This document shows, in pieces, positions 34,357-42,610 of a DNA stretch of 51,816 nucleotides. Location of the stretch: contig DVOU01000004.1 of assembly GCA_018713365.1 (NCBI GenBank), positions 1 through 51,816 on the forward strand, in the 5' to 3' direction. The DNA is from Pullichristensenella excrementipullorum. GTDB taxonomy: Bacteria; Bacillota; Clostridia; Christensenellales; Aristaeellaceae. Within the stretch, counting starts at the first letter, position 1, and each line of letters starts with the position of its first letter. Below the pieces are notes generated by a model. That model did not search any database. It had not been told where the DNA came from and saw nothing but the letters and a program-made list of their open reading frames with translations. Made by a program: the position numbers and the translations under genes.

Positions 34357-34482
34357 TACCCGCGCGCGCTTTGGGGCGTTGGCAAAAATATTTCCGCAAA
34401 ATTGCCAAAATCGTATATTGCCGTCACCGCTTGCGCATACTCTGTATAGCAGACAAGACCAAGCGCATCTGGAGGGGAATGT

Positions 34483-35226
34483 ATGGAACAGGCAATCTTG
34501 CGCGGACGGCGCAGCGGTTGGAGCGACGAGGAGAGCAAGCTGCTCTGGGAGACGGCGGACGAGGCGCAGCAGCAGGGGCTGCCCCTGAAGGCGGTGTTTG
34601 AGCGCATCGCCGAGAAGACCGGGCGGCGGCCCAACAGCATCCGCAACTACTACTACGCGCAGGTGCAAAAGCGCGAGGGCGTGGCGGAGCGGCCGGCGCG
34701 CTTCGTGCCCTTTACACAGCAGGAAGTGGACTGGCTGATGGAGCAGGTGCTTACCGCCCGCGCCCAGGGGCAGAGCGTGCGCTCCTGTTTGCAATCGCTC
34801 GCCGGGGGCGACCACAGCCTGATGCTGCGCTACCAGAACAAGTACCGCGCCGTCATCAAAAACCGGCCCGAGTACGTGCAGAAGATGGTGGAGGCTCTCA
34901 ACGCGCGCGGCGTGGCCTGCGAAACGCCGCAGGTCAACCACCGCGCCCGGCCGGACGTGGGCGCGGCCTGTCAGGCGATGGTGGACGAAGCCCGGCGCGC
35001 CGGAGACGCCGAACTGGCCCGCGCCTGCGAAACGCTGACCCGCCGCCTGCTGCACAGCCGCGAGGCGCGATACGGGGAGTTGAGCGAGGCGGCGCAGGCG
35101 ATGGTGGGGGAATTGAAGGACTTCCTCGCCGCCCCGGAAGCGGAGCGCGGCGAAATGCTGCCGGCGTTCTGCGCGCGGATGGCGGAGCGCGTGGGCGAAG
35201 TGGAGGCGCTGCTGCCGGTGGAGTGA
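34483..35226 (+). CDS. Myb/SANT-like DNA-binding protein (RsfA-like)
   Basis: The 247-residue, mostly helical protein. The N-terminal segment (about 12-65: WSDEESKLLWETADEAQQQG, FERIAEKTGRRPNSIRNYYY) looks like the SANT/Myb-type helix-turn-helix of RsfA-family regulators, which in Bacilli act in the forespore. A second segment (about 75-125: FTQQEVDWLMEQVL, LMLRYQNKYRAVIK) may be another such repeat. The C-terminal half is charged and helical. GGAGG precedes the ATG. The RsfA link is by pattern only. Confidence 0.65.
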   Translation: MEQAILRGRRSGWSDEESKLLWETADEAQQQGLPLKAVFERIAEKTGRRPNSIRNYYYAQVQKREGVAERPARFVPFTQQEVDWLMEQVLTARAQGQSVRSCLQSLAGGDHSLMLRYQNKYRAVIKNRPEYVQKMVEALNARGVACETPQVNHRARPDVGAACQAMVDEARRAGDAELARACETLTRRLLHSREARYGELSEAAQAMVGELKDFLAAPEAERGEMLPAFCARMAERVGEVEALLPVE

Positions 35227-35256
35227 TTGGATATTTATGCGCGATCGTGCATATAT

Positions 35257-35290
35257 GGGCGGGGACGGAACGTGTCCCCGCCCGTTTTGT
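35257..35290 (+). terminator. Terminator after the SANT-like gene
   Basis: GGGCGGGGAC-GGAACGT-GTCCCCGCCC followed by GTTTTGT, about 30 bp beyond the stop codon. Confidence 0.75.
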
Positions 35291-35595
35291 GCTGTCGGGG
35301 GCTATCAGAACATATGTTCGGAATCGGTCGCGGTGGGGCGCTGGACCCGCTTTTCGGGGTGGCAGGGGCGCGGGAATGAGGACGGATGGGGTCAAGGGAG
35401 TGATGGCTGGGGGGCTGGGCTTGGGGTTTCGGAACTTGGAGGGGCATGCGTTCGGGAATGCGGATTTGAGGTTTGCGTCTATGCGGTGAGGCGGGCGGGA
35501 TGATATTCGGGCTGTTCGGGATGCTGCCCTGTTGGATTCCGGGAAGCCTTATGGGAAGTCCTGCGGAAGCCGCCTCGGAATGCGCCGGGGAGGCT
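35291..35595. other. Gene-free stretch
   Basis: G-rich DNA (many GGGG runs) without protein-like frames or clear signals; it leads into a copy of the dispersed repeat. Confidence 0.45.
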
Positions 35596-35753
35596 TCCGG
35601 GAAAAGCCACCGGCTAACCTCCACCGCTCGCTCCGCCCGCAATGCCCGGCTGGGCGCCCTATGGCAAATTGCCCCGAAATGCGCCGGGAAGTCTTCGGGG
35701 AAATCCGTGCGCGGCTTCCCTTCCCGGCTTCCCTTCCCGGCTTCCCTTCCTCT
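35596..35753 (+). repeat. Composite dispersed repeat, partial copy (blocks A-B)
   Basis: It carries the block A motifs CGCTCGCTCC, GCAATGCCCGGCTGGGC and GAAATGCGCCGGGAAGTCTTCGGGGAAATCC (given here in pieces of the same run, 35628-35706). Three 13-bp units CGGCTTCCCTTCC (35712-35750) follow in the place of block B. Block C with its palindromes is missing. Confidence 0.7.
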
Positions 35754-35987
35754 CGATCCCCGTCTCCGGCAGGTTCCCCCTCCCTGCGCTTCCCTGCCTC
35801 CCGCCGGAATGCCCGTCAAAGCCGCAACACGCGCTCTGAGCTGCCGGAAAACGCCGCCCGGAATGCTGCCGGAAAGCCGAAAACCTCCGGGAGCAGCCCC
35901 CTGCGACAGCCCCCCGGGCGGCGGCATCTTGAGCCATGCTCCATAAAGCAGCGCCTGCTTTGCTCTCAAAACGCCATTTCCGTCCAC
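35754..35987. other. Gene-free stretch before membrane-protein terminator
   Basis: No protein-like frame or signal was recognised. The long plus-strand frame crossing here is Arg/Gln-rich and antisense to a membrane-protein gene. Confidence 0.4.
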
Positions 35988-36012
35988 AAAAAGCGCCCCG
36001 CGATGCGGGGCG
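35988..36012 (-). terminator. Terminator of the membrane-protein gene
   Basis: Minus-strand CGCCCCGC-AT-CGCGGGGCG followed by CTTTTTG, about 20 bp after the stop codon at 36033. Confidence 0.75.
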
Positions 36013-36032
36013 AATGGCTTCCGAGCCTCATG

Positions 36033-37079
36033 TCAGACCCGCGCGGGCTTGCGGCGCGCGGCGCGGCGGCGCAGGAGCGCTTCGCGCATATCCGGCAGCA
36101 GCGCGGCGAGTGCCAACAGCGCGCAGAGCGGGGCGGCAAGGGGGGCAGCGGCGGGCAGCAGCCGCGTCAGCAGGCAGGCGGCCAGCAGCAGAAGCCCCGA
36201 CAGCAGCGTGCGCGCCGTGAAGGCGGCGCAGACAGCCAGACCCGTGAGGGCGGCGAACGCCGTCAGCGCCGCGAGCGGACGCGCGAAGGCGGCGAAGGGT
36301 GCGAGCATGCAAAAGACAGCGGCGGGAACGGCGAACAGCAGCCGCGCGGGCGCGCTCTCGCGCTCATCGCGGCGGAAGGGCGTGGCGGCGCAGGCATAGA
36401 GCGCCGTCGCCAGCAGATAGCCGCTCACGGCCCACGGCGAACCATGGCGCTTAAGACCCGCCAGCAGGAGCAGCGCCGGCACGGGGCAGAGCAGCGCGCG
36501 CAGCGTGGCGACGGGCATCCGCGCGACGGCGGCGGCGTTGGGGACGGCGAAGGGCCGTCCAGCCACGGCGCAGGCAAGCGTCAGCGCCAGCAGCGCGCAG
36601 AGCGCCGCCGCGCCCGCCATCCACGCAGGGCCGCAGAAGGCGCTCGCCGCCAGCAGAACGGCGCGCAAAAAGGCGCTCAACGCCGCCGTTTCCCCCTGTC
36701 CGGCGGCGCGGAGGTGTTCGTCGGCGAGGCGGGCGAGGGGCAGGGCCGCGCCCACGCACCACAGCGCCGTCCACGTCCCCTGCTGCGGAGGCTCGGCGAA
36801 CAGCCATGTCCACACCGCCGGGCCGTAGAGATACGCGGCCAGCGCCAGCAGCAGCGATGCCAGCAGTGCCCCCGTCCACGCGCCGCGCACGCGCGAGGGC
36901 GAGACTTCCTGCGCGGCGGCGCGGCGAAAGCTCTCCGCCCCGCACAGCGTACACAGCCGCCCCAGCGCGCAGGCGGCAGACAGCGCGGTCGCCTCCCACT
37001 CCCGTCCCGCCAGCGCGGGGATGAGCAGCGCCAGAGGCGTCAACAGTTCCGAACGGCGCGCGAGGCGCATCCGCATCAT
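36033..37079 (-). CDS. Uncharacterised polytopic membrane protein
   Basis: About 348 residues, extremely Ala/Leu-rich, with roughly ten hydrophobic segments (for example LLTPLALLIPALAG, GALLASLLLALAAYLYGPAVW, LLLLAGLKRHGSPWAVSG YLLATALY). The layout resembles lipid or polysaccharide flippases of the MATE/MurJ type, but no diagnostic motif is visible, so I give no function. The start is uncertain: a cluster of ATGs (37068-37088) follows GGGAAAGG, and 37079 has reasonable spacing. The frame stays open to 37277. A terminator follows, supporting a real gene. Confidence 0.65.
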   Translation of the reverse strand: MMRMRLARRSELLTPLALLIPALAGREWEATALSAACALGRLCTLCGAESFRRAAAQEVSPSRVRGAWTGALLASLLLALAAYLYGPAVWTWLFAEPPQQGTWTALWCVGAALPLARLADEHLRAAGQGETAALSAFLRAVLLAASAFCGPAWMAGAAALCALLALTLACAVAGRPFAVPNAAAVARMPVATLRALLCPVPALLLLAGLKRHGSPWAVSGYLLATALYACAATPFRRDERESAPARLLFAVPAAVFCMLAPFAAFARPLAALTAFAALTGLAVCAAFTARTLLSGLLLLAACLLTRLLPAAAPLAAPLCALLALAALLPDMREALLRRRAARRKPARV

Positions 37080-37609
37080 ATCCATCATCCTTTCCCTATC
37101 CGGGCTGCACGCCCGGCAAAGCTCTTCGCGGCGCGCGGCTTCTGTGCCGCAGCCGCCCGGAGAGCGCATTCGGCGCGCCGCCAGGCTGTTCGCGACGCAA
37201 AAAACTCTATCGCGGTGCAATGCCGCTTTTCTCTCCCCTTGCATGCCCCGCGCGGCGCTGCCCACCATTCGAGACACCGCCTGTTCCGCCGCTCAGAACG
37301 TCCGCAGCGCGCGGACCCCCCTCCAGCGGCAGATGCCGCGCTTCGCATCCCTTCCAACGCCACACACGGCGCGACCCATCCGTTACAGTCGAAGCCTGTC
37401 CATGTCGTCAAGCCGTCCGCGCCGCGCGGAAACTCCGGCCTCCGACGAAACGGCGCTACTGCATCTTTTCGCGCGCACGCGCGGCGCATCCACATCGCCC
37501 CGAACTTCGCTTTTCCGCGCCGTCAGACCCTCCGCGAGGCGCGAGGTTCCCGTCTCCAGCGCGATCCGCCCATCCCGCGCAGGTCGTTCTGCCGGATCTC
37601 TACATATAT
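37080..37609. other. Gene-free stretch
   Basis: GC-rich DNA with many CGCGCG runs. Frames on both strands are Arg/Ala-rich and unconvincing. No promoter pair was identified for the membrane-protein gene. Confidence 0.4.
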
Positions 37610-37633
37610 ATACGCCCCCGCGCGCGGGCGTAT
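37610..37633 (-). terminator. Hairpin downstream of the yycJ-like gene
   Basis: Minus-strand ATACGCCC-GCGCGCG-GGGGCGTAT followed by ATATATG; a good stem but the tail is A/T mixed rather than a T-run, so termination is possible but not certain. Confidence 0.45.
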
Positions 37634-37640
37634 CCGGCTT

Positions 37641-37656
37641 TGTTTCACGTGAAACG
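37641..37656. promoter_or_regulatory. parS site 1 (ParB binding)
   Basis: TGTTTCACGTGAAACG matches the parS consensus TGTTNCACGTGAAACA at all but the last base. It lies just beyond the 3' end of the yycJ-like gene. Confidence 0.85.
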
Positions 37657-37668
37657 ACCGGCCTGCCG

Positions 37669-38475
37669 TCAGAACCCGGCGCGCACGGCGAACATGCCGG
37701 TGAGGCCGTCGCGCTCGGCCACGCAGAGGGAGGCGTCCTCGCCGAGGCGCACGCCCGCGCTCTCCAGCGCCAGCGCGCAGCACTTCTCCGCCAGCGCCGG
37801 AAAGTTGTTTTCCTTGCTGAGGTGGCCGAGGACGATCTGCCGCGCCCCATCGCGCACCAGCGAGACGGCGGCGCGCCCGGCGTCGTCGTTGGCGAGGTGG
37901 CCGCGGCGGCTGAGGATGCGCTGCTTGAGCGCGTAGGGGTACGGCCCGGCGCGCAGCATATCCGGGTCGTAGTTGGATTCCAGCACCACGGCGTCCGCGC
38001 CGGAGGCGACGTTCAGCCAACTGTCGCGCACACAGCCGATGTCCGTGGCCACGCAGAGGCGCGCCGCCCCGAGCGAAAGGCTGTAGCCCACGGGCTGGGC
38101 GGCGTCGTGGGGGATGTCGAAGGCCATGACGCTCATGCCGCCGAGGAAAAAGTCCTGCATCGGCTCGATCACGCGCACGTTCTTCGCCGCCACGCCGCCG
38201 AGCTTTTCCTCCATGGCCACCCACGTGCCCTCCGTGGCGTAAATGGGCAGGTCGAAGCGGCGCGACAGCACGCCCACGCCGCGAATGTGGTCGATGTGTT
38301 CATGGGTGACGAGCAGGCCGGAGAGCTGCCCCGGCTCGATGCCGATCCTGCGCAGTTCGGCGACTACGCGCGCGCAGGAAACGCCCGCGTCGATGAGCAG
38401 ATGCCCGCCGTCGCAACCCGCGTAGATGCTGTTGCCGCTGGAGCCGCTGAAGAGCGGCGAAAAGCGAAGTTCCAA
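37669..38475 (-). CDS. Metallo-beta-lactamase-fold hydrolase, YycJ/WalJ-like
   Basis: The 268 residues have the fold's motif I HEHIDH (58-63: His58, His60, Asp62, His63), further ligands in DIPHDAAQPVG and ATDIGC, and VLGHLSKENN near the C-terminus. It begins LRFSPLFSGSSGNSIYAGC, as in YycJ/WalJ proteins, which are linked to DNA mismatch repair or exonuclease activity and usually sit in the walRK cluster near oriC. Here walR and walK are not adjacent. It is flanked on both sides by parS sites. Confidence 0.88.
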   Translation of the reverse strand: MELRFSPLFSGSSGNSIYAGCDGGHLLIDAGVSCARVVAELRRIGIEPGQLSGLLVTHEHIDHIRGVGVLSRRFDLPIYATEGTWVAMEEKLGGVAAKNVRVIEPMQDFFLGGMSVMAFDIPHDAAQPVGYSLSLGAARLCVATDIGCVRDSWLNVASGADAVVLESNYDPDMLRAGPYPYALKQRILSRRGHLANDDAGRAAVSLVRDGARQIVLGHLSKENNFPALAEKCCALALESAGVRLGEDASLCVAERDGLTGMFAVRAGF

Positions 38476-38562
38476 TGAAAGTCCTCCCGGCGGCGCGCAG
38501 CCGCCCTGCGTTTTTGTATCTTTCGCGGCGCTTCCCCGTGTGGGTGCCGCGTTTCGGCGTTA

Positions 38563-38578
38563 TGTTTCACGTGAAACA
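38563..38578. promoter_or_regulatory. parS site 2
   Basis: A perfect TGTTTCACGTGAAACA, followed by the conserved GCG. Confidence 0.92.
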
Positions 38579-38711
38579 GCGCCGCTTGCCCTGTGTAAAT
38601 GCCGCGCCGGTTTGGTCCTTTGGACCCGTTCTTGCGGCAGACGGGGCGTTCCTCCGGCGCGTCCAGCGTGACGGAAGATCGACGATAACGGAATGCCAAA
38701 CCACGCCGCGC

Positions 38712-38727
38712 TGTTTCACGTGAAACA
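38712..38727. promoter_or_regulatory. parS site 3
   Basis: A perfect consensus; palindrome extended to 22 bp (CGC...GCG). Confidence 0.93.
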
Positions 38728-38853
38728 GCGTCACCTTCCCCGCACAAATGCCGCGCCGCGCCGGTTTGTTCCTTCGCGGTATGTAGGACATTCCTACGCC
38801 GCGCCCGACGAGACGATGGAACGTCGAAATGGAAATTCCCGACACCGCCGCGC

Positions 38854-38869
38854 TGTTTCACGTGAAACA
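38854..38869. promoter_or_regulatory. parS site 4
   Basis: A perfect consensus; palindrome extended to 24 bp (GCGC...GCGC). Confidence 0.93.
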
Positions 38870-39042
38870 GCGCTGCCTTCCCCGCGCGAATGCCATGTCC
38901 CCGACGGTCTGCCAACTTGACCCAGCATGCGGCGTAGGCGCCCCTCCTTCACGCTGAATGGGACAAAAGGCATCGAAAGCAAAATTTGGCCCTTGCTTCA
39001 CGGCGGCGGGGCTGTCTCTCGCATGCTTCCCCGTCTTCGCAT

Positions 39043-39058
39043 TGTTCCACGTGAAACA
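39043..39058. promoter_or_regulatory. parS site 5
   Basis: TGTTCCACGTGAAACA, the common C variant at position 5. Confidence 0.92.
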
Positions 39059-39182
39059 GCGTCATCTTCCCGTGCAAATGCCGCGCCACGTCGGTTTGTT
39101 CCTTCGCGGCATGTCGGGCGTCCCTGCGGCGCGCCTGACAGGCTGGGTAAGCGGTAAAGTGGAATTTCAAACCGCCACGCTA

Positions 39183-39198
39183 TGTTCCACGTGAAACA
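39183..39198. promoter_or_regulatory. parS site 6
   Basis: TGTTCCACGTGAAACA, same variant as site 5 and 140 bp from it. Confidence 0.92.
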
Positions 39199-39437
39199 GC
39201 GCTACCTTCCCGCGCAAATGGCGCGCACCGCCGGTCTGTTTCCCTGAACGCATCCTCGCGGCGGGCGGGGCATTCTCCTGACGCGCTGCGCAGGTCAGGA
39301 GCGCGGAAAAGGTGAAGTCCCGAGCCAAGTCTCCCCGGTGCGGGGCCGGTCTGCCCCCTTTGTCCCGCGCAGTGTTTCCGCATCCCCACTGCCCTGCGGA
39401 AAACAGCGCCATCCCTCGCGCGCCAATGCCACGCCTG

Positions 39438-39453
39438 TGTTTCACGTGAAACA
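39438..39453. promoter_or_regulatory. parS site 7
   Basis: A perfect TGTTTCACGTGAAACA in a GTG..CAC flank, 22 bp beyond the 3' end of the radical SAM gene. Confidence 0.92.
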
Positions 39454-39474
39454 CCGTCCCGCGCGCGGTTGGAC

Positions 39475-40380
39475 TTACGTCTGCCGTCCGTCCGCCCGCT
39501 CCTCCGGCACGCCGGTCAGGTCGAAGGCGGGAATGTACTTTTCCTCCGCCGAGGAAAGCTCCTGCACGAAGCCGTCCTCCAGACCGAGGGCGAAGAGATG
39601 GTCCACCACCTCGTCGTACTCCTCCTGCGCGAGGCGTCGCTCGAGCTGATCCACGCCGCGCACATTGCCCATCGGCACGTACTGCGCCATCAGGCTCACC
39701 CACGCGCCGGGCAGTTCGGCGGCGATCCAGTCCAGCACGGCCTTGCTCTCCGCCACGCGCCCGGGGAGGATCAGGTGGCGGACGATGACGCCGGAAACGA
39801 TCACGCCCTCGTCGTCGAGCCGCACCGGGCCCGTCTGCCTGAGCATCTCGCGCAGGGCGGCGGAGGCGTGGGCGAAGTAGTCCCTGGCGCCGGAATAGCG
39901 GGCGGCGGCGTCCACGAAGCGGTACTTGAGGTCCGGCAGGAACACGCGCACGCGGCCTTCGAGGCGGCGGATGCTCTCCACGCGCTCGTAGCCGCCCGTG
40001 TTCCACACCACGGGCACGGGCAATCCGTCCTCCAGAGAGGCGAGAATGGGCTCGAGGAAATGCGTGGGGTTGACGAGGTTGATGTTGTGGACGCCCTGGG
40101 CGATAAGGTCTGCATAAATATGCTTGAGTCCCTCGACGCTGATGCGGCGGCCGAAGCCCCCGTGGGAGATGCCGTAGTTCTGGCAGAAGCGGCAGCGCAG
40201 CGAGCAGCCGGAGAAGAACACCGCCCCCGAGCCGCGCGTGCCGCTGACGACCGGCTCCTCGTCAAAGTGCGGCGCGGCGCGGGCTACCACGGCGTCCGCG
40301 CCCATGCGGCAGACGCCCGACCCGCTCTCGCCGCGCAAAGCGCCGCACATGCGCGGGCAAACATTGCAAAGATACTCCAT
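39475..40380 (-). CDS. Radical SAM protein (PflA-like activating-enzyme family)
   Basis: The 301 residues hold the radical SAM cluster motif C59-x3-C63-x2-C66 (SGCSLRCRFCQ), the SAM-binding GG-like stretch (VVWNTGGYE) and a partial barrel. An N-terminal Cys group (C5, C8, C12, C24) may bind a further cluster or zinc. The size and NYGISHGGFGRR segment fit the uncharacterised PflA-like group (COG1313-type). The substrate is unknown and no glycyl-radical enzyme is nearby. Confidence 0.88.
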   Translation of the reverse strand: MEYLCNVCPRMCGALRGESGSGVCRMGADAVVARAAPHFDEEPVVSGTRGSGAVFFSGCSLRCRFCQNYGISHGGFGRRISVEGLKHIYADLIAQGVHNINLVNPTHFLEPILASLEDGLPVPVVWNTGGYERVESIRRLEGRVRVFLPDLKYRFVDAAARYSGARDYFAHASAALREMLRQTGPVRLDDEGVIVSGVIVRHLILPGRVAESKAVLDWIAAELPGAWVSLMAQYVPMGNVRGVDQLERRLAQEEYDEVVDHLFALGLEDGFVQELSSAEEKYIPAFDLTGVPEERADGRQT

Positions 40381-40919
40381 GGAAACTCCTTTCGCGGCGC
40401 GTCCCCGCGCCCGGCTTCCGAGAGCCGCTGTCGCAGTTCGCGGGATACGCGCACATCTTAGCCCCTCGACCGCAAACCGCCCTGACGGTATGAGAACGCG
40501 CCTTTCTCCCGCAGTCGCGGGCTTTCTCTACGCCCGCGCCCGACCCCGGAGAGCGGCTTTGCTCCGCAGTCGCATGCTTTCTCCGCACCCCCACGGCGCA
40601 GCCCCCGCGCCCAACCTCCGAAAGCGCCCTCCCGATTCGCGGGATACACCCCGCCCGTCAACGTCCCGACCGCAAACCGCCCTCACGGTATGAGAACGCG
40701 CCTTTCTCCCGCAGTCGCGGGCTTTCTCAACACCCGCGCCCGACCCCCGGCGAGAAGCCCTCGCGGTTCGCGGGATACGCCCCGTCCGCCAAAGCCCCTG
40801 CAACAAAGCCGTCCAGAGGATATGAAGGGCGGTTCTTGCCTCTCTGCGCGGCTCACGGGGCGATTCTCCGATGGTCCGTCGTGCATAATATTACATATTA
40901 CACACCAAATCAGGCATAA
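40381..40919. repeat. Intergenic direct repeats, about 130-200-bp units
   Basis: Three unit starts, TTCGCGGGATACGC or TTCGCGGGATACACC, lie at about 40437, 40636 and 40767. The first two share GACCGCAAACCGCCCT, ACGGTATGAGAACGCG, CCTTTCTCCCGCAGTCGCGGGC and the following CGCCCGCGCCCGACCCC. The third is shortened and keeps AAAGCCGTCC instead. GCAGTCGCGGGCTTTCT forms small hairpins. No gene is seen in the 540 bp. Confidence 0.8.
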
Positions 40920-41858
40920 TTATGCTCCACCAGCTCCCGCGTCCGCCTGCGCGGCGCGGCGCAGGGTGATGAGATGGACCTCGGCGGCGGTGCCCAGGCG
41001 CAGCGGAACGCCCTCGCAGCCCACGCCCTGCGACGTGAGCAAAAAGACGCCGTTTTCCTTGCGCCAACCGCTGATGTAGCGGCGCTCCTGTTCGTCAAGC
41101 GGCAGCAGGGTGCGCTCGCCCACGCGCATCTGTCCGCCGTGGGTGCCGCCGGCGAGAATCATATCCGCCCAGGGTCCGCCGTCCGCGGCCTCGGCGGTGA
41201 GGGCGGCGGGGAAGCGCGCGGGCGAATGGGTGAACGCCACCACGCAGTCCGCCCCGCGCACGCTGGCGGCAGGGCCGGAAAGGTCGCCATCGGGGCCGAT
41301 GCCGGCCAGCGTCAGCGCCTGTCCGTCGCGGGTCAGGGAAACGCTCTCGCCGTTCAGCAGCCGCACGCCGCCCACGGCCATGGCCTGCATGAGCTGCTCG
41401 GGCAGCGCGTCCTCCTCCGCGAGGGCGGCATACTTGCCCAGCGGGGCGGGAAAATCGCGCAGCGCGGAGAAAAACAGGTAGCGGTCCGAGGCGGCGCGCG
41501 CGGCGACGGCGGCGTTTTCCATGTCCATGCCGTTGAGGCTCTCCCAGAGGCCGGGGCTGGCGTAGTCCCCGCCCAGCAGCAGCACGTCCGGCTGCAGGGC
41601 GGCGAGCGCGTCCATCATCCCAGCGGCGGCGCGGGCGTCGTCCTCGGAGCGGATGTCCAGATCGGAGACGAAGAGGATTGTCGCGCCCTCGAAGGCGGGC
41701 GGCAGGTCGCGCAGCCAAGCGGTGGCGTAGCGCACATGCACCACGCGGGAAGCGCCGTAGAGCCCGGCAAGGCCGAGGGCGAGCAGCAGGATAAGCGCCA
41801 GAGCCACTTTCCAGCCCCAGCGACGGCGCTTTTTGCCCGCGCCTTTTTTCGCGGCCAT
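40920..41858 (-). CDS. Membrane-anchored metallophosphoesterase-like protein, degenerate active site
   Basis: The 312 residues have a Lys/Arg start, a membrane segment (about 18-34) and a calcineurin-like phosphoesterase domain of the YkuE type. Expected motifs are only partly kept: SDLD (66-68) instead of DxH, GGDYAS (Asp98 kept), no GNH[ED], FTHSPARF (His kept) and GGTHGGQ instead of GHTHGGQ. At least three of seven usual metal ligands are changed, so catalysis is doubtful. The ATG at 41858 has GGAGGG; the frame stays open to 42017 into repeat DNA. Confidence 0.82.
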   Translation of the reverse strand: MAAKKGAGKKRRRWGWKVALALILLLALGLAGLYGASRVVHVRYATAWLRDLPPAFEGATILFVSDLDIRSEDDARAAAGMMDALAALQPDVLLLGGDYASPGLWESLNGMDMENAAVAARAASDRYLFFSALRDFPAPLGKYAALAEEDALPEQLMQAMAVGGVRLLNGESVSLTRDGQALTLAGIGPDGDLSGPAASVRGADCVVAFTHSPARFPAALTAEAADGGPWADMILAGGTHGGQMRVGERTLLPLDEQERRYISGWRKENGVFLLTSQGVGCEGVPLRLGTAAEVHLITLRRAAQADAGAGGA

Positions 41859-41899
41859 GGGCGCTCCCTCCTCGCGTTGCTTCTCAAAATGCCTTTTCG

Positions 41900-42610
41900 G
41901 CGGCAAATTCGGCTCTGATACCCCCGCAAAGTCCGGCAGAACCGCCGCCGCCCGATTTATCCGCGCGATTTCCTGCGCGCGCAGCCTTGCCCGCGCTCCG
42001 AACCCTGCCGGAGACAAATCCGGCTCCGACGTCCCCGCAAAGTCCGGCAGAACCGCCGCACGACGGCAAAAACCGCCGCCGCTGCTCTTTTATCAGAGCG
42101 GCACTTGCGCGCGCAGTCTTGTCGATGCTCGGAAGGCCTGCAGCGTCAAAATCCCGCCGCCGTCCGATTTATCAGGGCGTTTCTTTGCGCATGCAGGCCT
42201 TGGCGACGCTCTGAAACCCTGTCGGAAATAAATCCGACTCCGACGTCCCCGCAAAGTCCGACAGACCGCCGCCGCCCGATTTATCAGGGCGATTCTTTGC
42301 GCATGCAGGCCTTGGCGACGCTCTGAAACCCTGTCGGAAATAAATCCGGCTCCGACGTCCCCGCAAAGTCCGGCAGAACCGCCGCACGACGGCAAAAACC
42401 GCCGCCGCTGCTCTTTTATCAGAGCGGCACTTGCGCGCGCAGTCTTGTCGATGCTCGGAAGCCCTGCCAGCGTCAAAATCCCGCCGCCGCCCGATTTATC
42501 AGGGCGATTTCCTGCGCGCAGCCTTGCCCGCGCTCCGAACCCTGTCGGCGGCAAATCCGGCTCCGACGTCCCCGCAAAGTCCGACATATCCGCCGCCGCA
42601 GGCGCCTCGC
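41900..42610. repeat. Tandem/interspersed array, six units of about 80-130 bp
   Basis: Two alternating modules. Module 1 is CCCGATTTATCAGGGCGATT with CTGCGCGCAGCCTTG (cores at 41955, 42168, 42279, 42494) or its variant CTCTTTTATCAGAGCGGCAC (42086, 42412). Module 2 is AAATCCGGCTCCGACGTCCC then CGCAAAGTCCGGCAGAACCG (41905, 42016, 42230, 42341, 42553). A higher-order copy of about 326 bp is visible (CGACGGCAAAAACCGCCGCC at 42061 and 42387). The array lies between divergent genes; no coding frame is convincing. Confidence 0.85.

Larger units (their letters stand above)
38476..39474. repeat. parS satellite: degenerate tandem units, each headed by a parS site
   Basis: Six parS sites start units of about 140-255 bp. 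After the site, units share CAGCG..ACCTTCCC, CGCAAATGCCGCGCCG and GGTTTGTTCCTTCGCGG (sites 3 and 5 best; sites 4, 6 and 7 partial), then a GC-rich part ending in GCCGCGC before the next site. The FHVKQR-like peptides seen in several frames only translate the parS core. No gene is called. The 1-kb stretch separates the yycJ-like and radical SAM genes. Confidence 0.85.

Noticed and set aside
37085..37495. 136-codon minus-strand frame
   Set aside because: Arg/Ala-rich, no RBS, no similarity; typical of GC-rich intergenic DNA.
35532..37652. 706-codon plus-strand frame
   Set aside because: Arg/Gln-rich, crosses a repeat, a terminator and the antisense of a membrane-protein gene; no RBS.
38563..39453. 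CRISPR-like array of palindromic repeats
   Set aside because: Repeats are the 16-bp parS palindrome, spacers are unequal (about 125-240 bp) and related to one another, and there are no cas genes.
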